Shown: positions 24,459-31,636 of the stretch, piece by piece | Layout of the letters: each line of letters starts with the position of its first letter | Position numbering within the stretch: the first letter of the stretch is position 1 | Assembly (NCBI GenBank): GCA_003221825.1 | Contig: QHUE01000087.1 | Span: 1-34,308 of the forward strand | DNA from: Gemmatimonadota bacterium | Lineage (GTDB): Bacteria; Gemmatimonadota; Gemmatimonadetes; Gemmatimonadales; GWC2-71-9 | DNA length: 34,308 nucleotides | Reading direction: 5' to 3' | Notes under the pieces: generated by a model | The model's database searches: none | What the model was told of the DNA's origin: nothing | Seen by the model: the letters and a program-made list of their open reading frames with translations, nothing else | Position numbers and translations under genes: made by a program

Positions 24459-26116
24459 CACCGTTTGATCCGCGTTCCTTTGTCTTCGACCGTAAAGACC
24501 CACGTGGCGAACCGCGACGGCTCGATCCGTTCATCTGGATCGATCGCGTTCCAGTCCATGTCGCTGCCCGATCCTTGTGGCCCGGCCGCGCGCGCCTCGC
24601 CCTGGCGCACCATTTCGCCCGCGCGCGTGACCCAGATGCCAAAGTGCTCCGGCCGGAGATCCACCCAGCCGCGCGGCGCCACCTGGAGCGGGTCGCCGGG
24701 ACCTGGCGCCACGACAACCGTGCTGCCACGAAACACGCGCTTGCCGTCGGGCAAGACGATCGGCAATCCCACTGAGATAATGTGCTGCCGTAATGCCGCG
24801 TCGGCTTCCAGGAGTCGCTGCGCGGCGGCGGCGAGCTCCGCCGGCCGGCTCCCCGCCAGAGCACGGACGCTGGGCCGCAGCCGGCCGCATAAGTAGGCCT
24901 CGTACAAGAGTTTGGTCAGGCGGGGCGGGCCCAGCATTTCGTACGCCACACCACGGGCGCCATGGTCCGCTTCGAGGGCCCGCAGGCGGCTCACCGCGTT
25001 CCGGCGCAACAGGCCCGCCCGGTACGTTGGGCCCGCCGTCGATGCGTCGAGCGCCGCGACGATGTCCTTCCCCGTCGGCCGTCCCTGGAGCTCCATGATG
25101 ACGTAATCGGCGACCTCCTCGGGCGTTATGAACTCCATTTGCCCCAGCGCGGTGACCGTCTCGAACTCGTCGCGCGCGAACAAGCCGTTCTCACCGACGT
25201 CGATGTACACACCGTCGAGTGGCCGGCCGAGATCACGCCACGGCGCCGCACCGGGTTGAAATGCTTCATTCACCGGGACGGGATGCTCACAGTCCACGAG
25301 CGGGATGGGCTTGCCCTTGCGGCGCACCGGCCCATGCGCGACTTCACGCCAGGCGATCGTCGCGGTCGGCTTGATCTCCACGGTGATCGGTGCGTCGGGC
25401 GTCCGGCCGAGCAGAAACAGCAGCATCGAATGCGCCCCCGCGATCGCCGACTTCGTCAACAGCGTGGCGCTGGGCCGCTCCTCCGAATGCGTGTAGGGAA
25501 TGTTGAACCCCATCCCGCCGGTGCCGCTGGTCCCGATCTTCACGTACGCCTGCGTACCGGCCCGCCGCAGCGCTTCCGTGATGATCTGCGCGTGCCGAAT
25601 CAGCTGTGGCATCGGCAAACGCAACAGATGCTGCTCGATCGCCGCACGATCGTTCCCTGCCCCGCCATCGTGTGCGCGGTCGAGCAAGGTGCGCGCGCTG
25701 TGAAACACGTCCTGATACGCAAACGCGGTCGCGGTATTGATGCTATCCACGACCGCGTCGGGTTTGTAGCGGACCAACAGTCGAAACAAGAGGTTGCGCT
25801 CCAGGACGCCGTCGGTGAGATCGCCGAGCAGATCGCCGAGCACGAGCGCGCGATGCTCGGGCGTCGCCATGATCGTGCCGATGTCGACCCGCGCGACCGT
25901 CGCCGGCATGAACACGTTGCCCCATTCGACGTCGATCGTCACGGCGCCGCGGTAAGGCTCGAGCGCACGCGCGGCGGCGCGCACTTCATCCTCGAACAGC
26001 GCGACGAGCACGAGGCGGCGCGGCGGGGGCGTCGCCGCCAGGACCCGCCGCGCCACGGCGTGGCCGACGAGGCCGCTCCCACCCAGCAGCATCACCGTCC
26101 GGTCAGCGAGGTCCAT
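24458..26116 (-). CDS. Rossmann-fold NAD(P)-binding protein of unknown function
   Basis: 552 residues from the ATG at 26116, overlapping the rluB end by 14 bases. The N-terminus is a dinucleotide-binding fold: VMLLGGSGLVGHAVARRVL (8-26) with a GGxGxxG-type loop, then beta-strand LVLVALFEDEV. Later segments include NTATAFAYQDVF, YVKIGTSGTGGMGFNIPYTHSEE and EVADYVIMELQGRPTGKDIV. The last ~130 residues form a separate beta-rich part (VGLPIVLPDGKRVFRGSTVVVAPG). The layout recalls extended short-chain dehydrogenases or saccharopine dehydrogenase-like proteins, but I do not recognise the family and no catalytic YxxxK can be assigned with confidence. No damage is evident. Confidence 0.7.
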   Translation of the reverse strand: MDLADRTVMLLGGSGLVGHAVARRVLAATPPPRRLVLVALFEDEVRAAARALEPYRGAVTIDVEWGNVFMPATVARVDIGTIMATPEHRALVLGDLLGDLTDGVLERNLLFRLLVRYKPDAVVDSINTATAFAYQDVFHSARTLLDRAHDGGAGNDRAAIEQHLLRLPMPQLIRHAQIITEALRRAGTQAYVKIGTSGTGGMGFNIPYTHSEERPSATLLTKSAIAGAHSMLLFLLGRTPDAPITVEIKPTATIAWREVAHGPVRRKGKPIPLVDCEHPVPVNEAFQPGAAPWRDLGRPLDGVYIDVGENGLFARDEFETVTALGQMEFITPEEVADYVIMELQGRPTGKDIVAALDASTAGPTYRAGLLRRNAVSRLRALEADHGARGVAYEMLGPPRLTKLLYEAYLCGRLRPSVRALAGSRPAELAAAAQRLLEADAALRQHIISVGLPIVLPDGKRVFRGSTVVVAPGPGDPLQVAPRGWVDLRPEHFGIWVTRAGEMVRQGEARAAGPQGSGSDMDWNAIDPDERIEPSRFATWVFTVEDKGTRIKR

Positions 26117-26588
26117 GGAGTCGCTCGATCGCGTCGATCTCCTGCCGGGTGAGCTCCCGCCAATGGCCCTCGGCCAGCTTCCCGAGCCGGACGGGGCCGT
26201 AGGACACGCGGTGCAGCCATTCGACTTTGAGGCCCAAAGCTTCCGCGACGCGGCGCACGATCCGCTGCCGCCCTTCCGCCAGCGTCAGCTCGATCTCGAC
26301 CGACTTCCCCTGCGGCCGCACGCGCGACTCGACGACGCGCACGGCCCGGCCGTCGATCACGATGCGTTGCGCGAGCGCCGCGCGCACACCGGCGGCATCG
26401 GCACCATGCACCCCGAGCCAGTAGGTGCGCGGCACCTCGTAGCGTTGGGAGTCGAGATCGACGCTCATCCCGATCGCGGCCGTCGCGCCATCGACGCGCA
26501 CGCGGCCCGCGCGGATCAGATCTTCCGCCTTGCGGCGTGATGCGACGCCCGCGCGCGCCAGGGCGCGCTGCAGGCGCATCAGGGTCAT
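26103..26588 (-). CDS. rluB: RluB-type pseudouridine synthase, catalytic core missing
   Basis: Family members isomerise uridine in 23S rRNA. The ATG at 26588 (ATGA with scpB) gives an S4 RNA-binding domain: MRLQRALARAGVASRRKAEDLIRAGRVRVDG. The C-terminal half is also typical (YEVPRTYWLGVHG, LTLAEGRQRIVRRVAEALG, HRVSYGPVRLGKL). Between them, around 26444 (residue 48, DLDSQ/RYEV), some 75-85 residues of the usual protein are absent. That includes the KPAGxVTT strand and the GRLDxxTxGLL motif with the catalytic Asp. The frame stays open, so the loss is a multiple of three. The 161-residue product, against about 240, should be inactive. It belongs to the common scpA-scpB-rluB operon. Confidence 0.87.
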   Translation of the reverse strand: MTLMRLQRALARAGVASRRKAEDLIRAGRVRVDGATAAIGMSVDLDSQRYEVPRTYWLGVHGADAAGVRAALAQRIVIDGRAVRVVESRVRPQGKSVEIELTLAEGRQRIVRRVAEALGLKVEWLHRVSYGPVRLGKLAEGHWRELTRQEIDAIERLHGPR

Positions 26589-27133
26589 TCGGGTTCGTCG
26601 ACGGGCGTGGGGCGCCGGAGAGCCACCGACAGCTCCTCGAGCCGCGGCAAGTCCTCCAGGTCCTTCAATCCGAGGATCTCCAGAAACGGCGGCGTGGTCC
26701 CGTACAGCAGCGGGCGGCCAAGCCCTTCGCCGCGCGTCACGACTTCGATGAGGCCGCGCTCCACCAGCTTGTCCATGACGGCGCCCGAGTCGACGCCGCG
26801 GATCTCGTCCACTTCGAGCCGGCCGACCGGCTGGCGATAGGCGATGATCGCGAGCGTCTCGAGTGCGGCCGGGGACAGCCGCCGCGGCCGCAGCGCAAAT
26901 TGCGCGCGCGCGATCGTTTCGGCGTACTCGCGGCGCGTCAGGAACTGCCACCCCTCGGCGATCTCGACCAGCTCGACGCCATGGTCGTCGGCGTACACCA
27001 ACCGCAGGGCGGCAAGGGCGGCACGGACGGCATGTTCGCCGGCGGTTGGATCCAATGACGCGAGCTCCTCGAGCGTGAGGGGGCGCGAGGCAGCGAACAG
27101 CGCGGCTTCAAGCAGCTTCGCGAGGGATTGCAC
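26585..27133 (-). CDS. scpB: Segregation and condensation protein ScpB
   Basis: ScpB dimers join ScpA and SMC to form the bacterial condensin. 182 residues from a GTG at 27133 inside the scpA end. Motifs: LAKLLEAALFAASRPLTLEEL, the winged-helix strand WQFLTRREYAETI, RRLSPAALETLAIIAYRQPVGRLEVDEIRGVDSG (the family signature) and LLYGTTPPFLEILGLKDLEDLP. Complete. A shared 18-base word (27006-27023) also occurs in the ubiA-like gene at 11370-11393. Confidence 0.93.
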   Translation of the reverse strand: MQSLAKLLEAALFAASRPLTLEELASLDPTAGEHAVRAALAALRLVYADDHGVELVEIAEGWQFLTRREYAETIARAQFALRPRRLSPAALETLAIIAYRQPVGRLEVDEIRGVDSGAVMDKLVERGLIEVVTRGEGLGRPLLYGTTPPFLEILGLKDLEDLPRLEELSVALRRPTPVDEPE

Positions 27134-27838
27134 GCGTGATCACCATCGGGCCGAATGGTTCAGACTGCGAGAGCGTGAGCGCGCTGCGCTTGGCGAGCTC
27201 GAGCAGCGCGATAAACGTCGAGAGTACGTCCACCAGCGTTGCCTGCGGACCAACGGCGTCCTGCCAACCGAAGATCTCCCGCTCCGCCAGCAGCGTCGTG
27301 ATGCGGGCCGTGGCTCCTTCGACGTCGAGCGGGCGCGGCACCACACGGTGCAACATCGGCTCGGGGATGAGCGCGATCACGCGCTCCGCGGCCGCGAGCA
27401 GATCGTTCAGATCGATCTGCAGCGGCGCGGGGGGCGCATCGGGGGGGGTGCCTCGTAGCCGCGCCCATACCGCTCGGCGCGCGCATCGGCGGCATGGCCG
27501 AGCCAGTCCACCAGCTCGCGGATCTGTTGGTACTCGAGCAGCCGCCGCACCAGCTCGGCCCGTGGATCCTCCCACTCGTCCTCCCCGAGCCGGCGCGGCA
27601 GCAGCATTTGCGCCTTGATGCGCAGCAGCCGCGCCGCCATTTCCAGGTAATCCGCCGCCTGATTGAGCCCCAGCTCATTGATGACCGACAGGAACTGATC
27701 GGCGATCTTGGCGATCGGGAGGTCGGTGATGTCGACCTCGTCCTCGCGGATCAGATGCAGCAGCAGATCGAGCGGGCCGGAAAACTTCTCCAGCTCGACG
27801 ACGAACGCTGACTGGTCCCGCATGATTGGCCCGGTCAT
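27108..27838 (-). CDS. scpA: Segregation and condensation protein ScpA, one-base frameshift in a G8 run
   Basis: ScpA is the kleisin of the SMC complex. The ATG at 27838 (ATGA with the protease gene) begins FVVELEKFSGPLDLLLHLIREDEVDITDLPIAKI, the SMC-head binding region, and continues to YGRGYEAPP. At the run of eight G on the plus strand (27441-27448; C on the coding strand) the frame slips: the first frame ends in nonsense, while the second gives APLQIDLNDLLAAAERVI and the C-terminal winged helix (DVLSTFIALLELAKRSALTLSQSEPFGPMVI). Adding one C to the run restores a 243-residue protein with continuous homology to ScpA. An ATG at 27823 is an alternative start. This looks like a sequencing or homopolymer slip. 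Confidence 0.9.
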
Positions 27839-28500
27839 GAACACAGGATGTAGGGGGGGAGACCGTGTCCCAGCGCGATTGGACAGATCACCTGCAGCGC
27901 GGCGAGGCGCAGCTGGAACGCCGGCCACAAGAAAAACTGTACGACCCCCGGCAGCATATAGCTGATCAGCATGATAGGCAGAAAGCCGTAGCGCTGGAAC
28001 TGCCGGTACTGCAACCCCGCCGCGGGCGGCAGCAGATGGTAGAACACGTGGCTGCCATCGAGCGGCGGGATCGGAATCAGGTTAAAGAACGCCAGCACGA
28101 GATTGTACCATAGGCCGTAGTACATCATCCGCTGGACCAGCTCGAGCGTCGGAGTAAGGGACGGCAACGCCGGCGCGATGGTCCCGACCGTCGCGAAGAG
28201 TGCCGTGAAAATGACAAAGAGGACCAGGTTTACCGCAATGCCGGCGAGCGAGACGATGATGTCTCCGCTCACGTAGTGCCGGTAGTTGCGCGGATTTACG
28301 GGCACCGGCTTCGCCCCGCCGAACGCCCATCGGCCCTTCGACGCGACAGCGGTGATGATCGGGAGCAGGATGGTCATGAAGGGATCAATGTGTTTCGCGG
28401 GATTGAACGTCAGCCGCCCAAGCATGTAGGCGGTGGAATCACCCTGGCGGTAGGCCGCCTCGGCGTGCGCGTATTCATGAGCGACCATGGAAAACAGCAA
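27835..28500 (-). CDS. M50 family (site-2 protease-like) membrane metallopeptidase
   Basis: Intramembrane zinc protease of the Rv/YwhC-type short subgroup. HEYAH (8-12 from the TTG at 28500) gives the HExxH zinc site; NLIPIPPLDGSH holds the second motif with the third zinc ligand Asp. Other family marks are YMLGRLTFNPAKHIDPFMTILLP and FGGAKPVPVNPRNYRHYVSGDIIVSLAG. About five spans. The start is uncertain: the reading frame extends upstream through SFEFLLWAPVL, which is family-like, but contains no ATG, GTG or TTG other than 28500. The true N-terminus may be ~10 residues longer or damaged. It heads the scpAB operon. Confidence 0.87.
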   Translation of the reverse strand: MLFSMVAHEYAHAEAAYRQGDSTAYMLGRLTFNPAKHIDPFMTILLPIITAVASKGRWAFGGAKPVPVNPRNYRHYVSGDIIVSLAGIAVNLVLFVIFTALFATVGTIAPALPSLTPTLELVQRMMYYGLWYNLVLAFFNLIPIPPLDGSHVFYHLLPPAAGLQYRQFQRYGFLPIMLISYMLPGVVQFFLWPAFQLRLAALQVICPIALGHGLPPYILCS

Positions 28501-28566
28501 AACAGGCGCCCAGAGGAGGAACTCGAACGAGATAGCGCTGCTCGGGGTAGGTGACGGCCAAAGATA

Positions 28567-28590
28567 TGTATAGTCTTGACCCGACGCAAC
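28567..28590 (-). promoter_or_regulatory. Predicted divergent promoter for the M50-scpAB operon
   Basis: On the minus strand TTGCGT (near 28591-28586), a 17-bp spacer and TATCTT (about 28568-28563) have promoter spacing, with TATACA as an alternative -10 inside the spacer. Coordinates are approximate. It overlaps the rpsT promoter on the other strand. Confidence 0.4.
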
Positions 28591-28604
28591 TTACCGTCTA
28601 CTTT
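28576..28604 (+). promoter_or_regulatory. Predicted rpsT promoter, leaderless layout
   Basis: TTGACC (28576-28581), exactly 17 bases, then TACTTT (28599-28604). Start of transcription expected about seven bases on, which is at or next to the ATG at 28612. No Shine-Dalgarno sequence lies between. Confidence 0.6.
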
Positions 28605-28611
28605 CCGCGCC

Positions 28612-28881
28612 ATGCCGAAGATCAAATCCGCCAAGAAAGCGATGCGCCAGGCGCGCTCGCGCACCATTCGCAATAGAGCACAACGCTCGTCACTCCGCAC
28701 CGCGCTGAAGCACGTGCGTGCCGCCGCGACGGCGGACGCCGCCGCCGCCGCGTATGCGCTCGCCGCCCGCGTGCTCGACCGCGCCGCCCGCAAGGGACTG
28801 ATCCACAAAAACAACGCCGCTCGGCAGAAGTCGCGCCTCGCGGCATTGGTCAAACGGCTACGCGAAAAGGCAACGGCGTAA
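28612..28881 (+). CDS. rpsT: 30S ribosomal protein S20
   Basis: Binds 16S rRNA in the small subunit. 89 residues, basic and Ala-rich, with the S20 pattern MPKIKSAKKAMRQARSRTIRNRAQRS and the C-terminal KNNAARQKSRLAALVKRL. I chose the ATG at 28612 over the one at 28576, because the longer N-terminus (TRRNLPSTFRA) is not S20-like and its ATG would sit on the predicted -35 box. The only plus-strand gene in the window; it has its own promoter. Confidence 0.95.
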   Translation: MPKIKSAKKAMRQARSRTIRNRAQRSSLRTALKHVRAAATADAAAAAYALAARVLDRAARKGLIHKNNAARQKSRLAALVKRLREKATA

Positions 28882-28912
28882 CGGGAACGGAAACCGCCAC
28901 GGCCGGATGTTA

Positions 28913-28940
28913 GTAGGGGCGCAGCATGCTGCGCCCCTAC
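28913..28940. repeat. 28-bp perfect palindrome between convergent genes
   Basis: Arm GTAGGGGCGCAGCA is followed directly by its exact complement, 14 bp per arm with no loop. It sits between the convergent ends of rpsT and the zinc-ribbon gene, so a bidirectional terminator or dispersed REP-like element are both possible. No T-run follows on either strand, which weakens the intrinsic-terminator reading. Confidence 0.75.
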
Positions 28941-28972
28941 ATCACATCAAACCGGTTCGATTCCCAACCATA

Positions 28973-29719
28973 TCACATCGCGGCCAACTCCCCGCCACAT
29001 TTCTCGCAGTACCACTCCGTCGCTACGTTCATCGTTCCGCACTCTTTACACTGCAGCGTCTTTTCGACCGGCGCGTTTTCGTCGACCGGCGCGAGCGGCG
29101 TTCCGTCCTCTACATCGTCGGGCTGATACTGCGCCCCGCTCGCTCGCTGTGGCGAGGGTGTCCGATCATCTTCCGTGACTGATTTCAGGAAGGCCAGCTC
29201 GTCGGTTGGTGTTTTCCGCCGTTCCGGAGCTTTCTCCGGTGGTCTCGGCGGAGCTCCACCGCGCGGCGCGGCCGCCGCGGGTTTCGCCTTGACGAGCGTG
29301 TCGAGTTCTTCGAGCCGGGTGATGTCGCGCTCGACGTCCATGAGCTCGTCGCGCACGGCGCCGAGGTCCGCGAGGGCGTCCTTGTGCACCTGCGCCCACT
29401 GCCCTTCGTCATATTCGCCGACTTCATGGCGCAGCTCCGTTTCCGCCAGCCGCTCGGCGGCCGCCTTTTCCTTCTTCTGAAGCTCGAGCAGGTTTTCCTG
29501 GCGCTGCGCGATGAGCTGGCGGGCGGCGTCGGCGTGCGACTTCAATTCCTCCGTGACGGCCCGCAGCCGCGCCTCGTAGTCGGCCTTCACGCGCGTGCGC
29601 ACGTGCTCCGGCGCCGAGTCGGCGGTCGCGTTGATGCGCGCGAGCCAGGCCTCGTACTGGCGACGTTCTTCCAGGAGCCGCTGAATCGCGGCGGCGCTTT
29701 TCGACGGTCCCTTAGCCAT
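28973..29719 (-). CDS. Coiled-coil protein with C-terminal zinc ribbon
   Basis: 248 residues. The start at ATG 29719 overlaps the aldolase stop by eight bases. Residues ~8-160 are Glu/Lys/Ala/Arg-rich with heptads (IQRLLEERRQYEAWLARI, RLRAVTEELKSHADAARQL, LRHEVGEYDEGQWAQVHKDA, VERDITRLEEL), a long predicted coiled coil. A Pro/Ala-rich disordered stretch follows, then a four-Cys ribbon CKECGTMNVATEWYCEKCGGEL at the C-terminus. I do not know a function. It may be a structural or nucleic-acid/protein-binding adaptor. Confidence 0.72.
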   Translation of the reverse strand: MAKGPSKSAAAIQRLLEERRQYEAWLARINATADSAPEHVRTRVKADYEARLRAVTEELKSHADAARQLIAQRQENLLELQKKEKAAAERLAETELRHEVGEYDEGQWAQVHKDALADLGAVRDELMDVERDITRLEELDTLVKAKPAAAAPRGGAPPRPPEKAPERRKTPTDELAFLKSVTEDDRTPSPQRASGAQYQPDDVEDGTPLAPVDENAPVEKTLQCKECGTMNVATEWYCEKCGGELAAM

Positions 29720-30356
29720 CCTTCTCCCGTTGCTGCACCAAACCGCGGATTGCTTCGAGGCTGAGAGGCTGCGGCTGCCCGATCTGCCGAGCGGCAACGA
29801 TGATGCGCGCGCCGTGCTCCAGCGTCTCCATCCGGATCCACGCTTCGTCGAGCGTGCTCCCCATCGTCACGGCCCCGTGATTCGCCAGCAGGAGCGCGTG
29901 ATTTCGCCCTCCTGCGAGATATGGAACGACGCGATCGCCCAGCTCCGGCGTGCCTGGCATGCCGAAGGGGACGAGCGGCACCGCTCCCACCACGAAGATA
30001 AGCTCCGGCAACAAATTGCCCGGAATCTCTTGGCCCGCAACGGCAAATCCTGTAGCAGCAGGGGGATGCGCGTGCACGACGGCGTGGACGTCAGGACGAT
30101 GGCGCAGGATGCGCAAGTGTAAGTCCAACTCGCTGGTAGGCTTGCGCGCGCCGCGCCGGCGCGGGTTTCCGGCGAGATCAACTTCCACCATATCGGCCGC
30201 GGTAACGAGCGACTTGATCAATCCACTCGGCGTGACGAGCACTCGTTCGGCGCCGAGACGCACCGAGAGATTGCCGTCGCGGCCGGCGATCAATCCCTGT
30301 GCTGCCATTTGCCGGCAGCACAGCGCCATGCGCCGAGCCACCGCCTTGGCGTTCAC
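29712..30356 (-). CDS. Class II aldolase/adducin family protein
   Basis: Zinc-dependent aldolases or epimerases acting on phosphorylated sugars (fuculose-, rhamnulose- or methylthioribulose-phosphate type). 214 residues from a GTG at 30356 (GTGA with pyrC). Motifs: GRDGNLSVRL, VTPSGLIKS, a Glu in TSELDLHL, the metal histidines in VVHAHPP, and the third in LLLANHGAV. The substrate cannot be told from sequence. It sits between pyrC and the coiled-coil protein; no sugar-pathway neighbours help. Confidence 0.86.
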   Translation of the reverse strand: MNAKAVARRMALCCRQMAAQGLIAGRDGNLSVRLGAERVLVTPSGLIKSLVTAADMVEVDLAGNPRRRGARKPTSELDLHLRILRHRPDVHAVVHAHPPAATGFAVAGQEIPGNLLPELIFVVGAVPLVPFGMPGTPELGDRVVPYLAGGRNHALLLANHGAVTMGSTLDEAWIRMETLEHGARIIVAARQIGQPQPLSLEAIRGLVQQREKDG

Positions 30357-31636
30357 AGCTCGTGAACGATCGTGCCTGCGACGATGGTGAGCACGGTGCG
30401 CCCCGTGAGTGCGCGGCCGGCAAACGGCGTGTTGCGGCTCTTGGAATGAAATGTCGCCGGGTCGACGGACCACTTCGCGGCCGGATCGAAGACCGCGACG
30501 TCGGCAACCGCGCCTGGCGCGAGCGTGCCCCCCGACAGATGAAAGACGCGCGCCGGCTCGGTGCTCATGCGGCGCAGCAGCTCCGGCAGCGACAACACCC
30601 CGCCTGGCACCAGCTCGCTGTAGGCGACGGCGAACGCCGTCTCCAGCCCGACGATTCCGAACGGCGCGTCGTCGAACGCCGCTTCCTTCTCGTCGTAGGC
30701 ATGCGGCGCGTGGTCGGAGGCGATGCAGTCGATCACCCCGTCCTTGAGCGCGCCGCGCAGCGCCGCGACATCGGCCGCTTCACGCAGCGGCGGATTCATC
30801 TTCGCGTGCGTGTCGTACTCTTCGCAGGCGTAGTCGGTCAGCGTGAGATGATGCGGCGTGACCTCGGCCGTCACGCGAATGCCGCGCTCCTTGGCGTCAC
30901 GAATGATGGCGACCGAGCCGCGTGCCGACATGTGACACAGATGCACGTGACCACCCGTCAATTCGGCCAGCACCACATCGCGCGCGACCATGATCTCTTC
31001 GGCCGCGGCGGGGATCCCTTTCAAGCCCAGGCGCGTCGCGACGAGGCCTTCGTGCATCACGCCACCGGCCGCGAGCATCGGATCCTCGCAATGATTCGCC
31101 ACCGGAATGCTGAACGTCCGCGCGTACTCGAGCGCGGTCCGCATCAGATGACTGGATGCGACCGGTCGGCCGTCGTCGGAGACCGCCACGGCGCCGGCGC
31201 TGACCATCTCCCCGAACTCCGCGAGCCGTTCTCCTTTCTGGCCGATCGACACGGCGCCGATCGGATGTACGCGCGCGAGTCCGGCCCGACCCGATTGGCG
31301 CACGATGAACCCGACGGCCGCCTGGTTGTCGGTCACCGGATCGGTATTCGGCATCGCGCAGATGGCCGTGAATCCGCCTGCCGCGGCCGCGCGCGCGCCG
31401 CTCGCCACCGTCTCTTCGTCTTCGTTGCCCGGCTCGCGCAGGTGCACATGCAGATCCACGAGACCCGGCGTCACCACCTTGCCCTTCACGTTGCGCACGA
31501 TGGCGCCTTCGGGCGCCCCCAGCCCGCGGCCCACGCCCGCGATCTTGCCGTCCTGAATCAGCACGTCCGCGGCTTGGTCCATGTCGCGACTCGGGTCGAT
31601 CACGTGCCCACCCTGGAGCAGGATTGGCTGAGTCAC
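30353..31636 (-). CDS. pyrC: Dihydroorotase
   Basis: Third step of pyrimidine synthesis: carbamoyl-aspartate to dihydroorotate, a zinc enzyme of the type I (amidohydrolase) class. 427 residues, complete. Metal ligands in DLHVHLREPG (His63, His65), the Asp in SDDG (154-155), NHCED (His182) and HLCHMS, and the catalytic Asp308 in SDHAPH (307-312). The GTG at 31636 overlaps pyrB by GTGA. Undamaged, unlike pyrB next to it. Confidence 0.95.
   Translation of the reverse strand: MTQPILLQGGHVIDPSRDMDQAADVLIQDGKIAGVGRGLGAPEGAIVRNVKGKVVTPGLVDLHVHLREPGNEDEETVASGARAAAAGGFTAICAMPNTDPVTDNQAAVGFIVRQSGRAGLARVHPIGAVSIGQKGERLAEFGEMVSAGAVAVSDDGRPVASSHLMRTALEYARTFSIPVANHCEDPMLAAGGVMHEGLVATRLGLKGIPAAAEEIMVARDVVLAELTGGHVHLCHMSARGSVAIIRDAKERGIRVTAEVTPHHLTLTDYACEEYDTHAKMNPPLREAADVAALRGALKDGVIDCIASDHAPHAYDEKEAAFDDAPFGIVGLETAFAVAYSELVPGGVLSLPELLRRMSTEPARVFHLSGGTLAPGAVADVAVFDPAAKWSVDPATFHSKSRNTPFAGRALTGRTVLTIVAGTIVHEL

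Noticed and set aside
27441..27448. Programmed ribosomal frameshift in scpA
   Set aside because: ScpA needs both ends, there is no useful short product, and one inserted base restores a normal protein; a homopolymer error is simpler.
28913..28940. Palindrome called as an intrinsic terminator
   Set aside because: No T-run follows on either strand, so it is kept as a repeat of unknown role.
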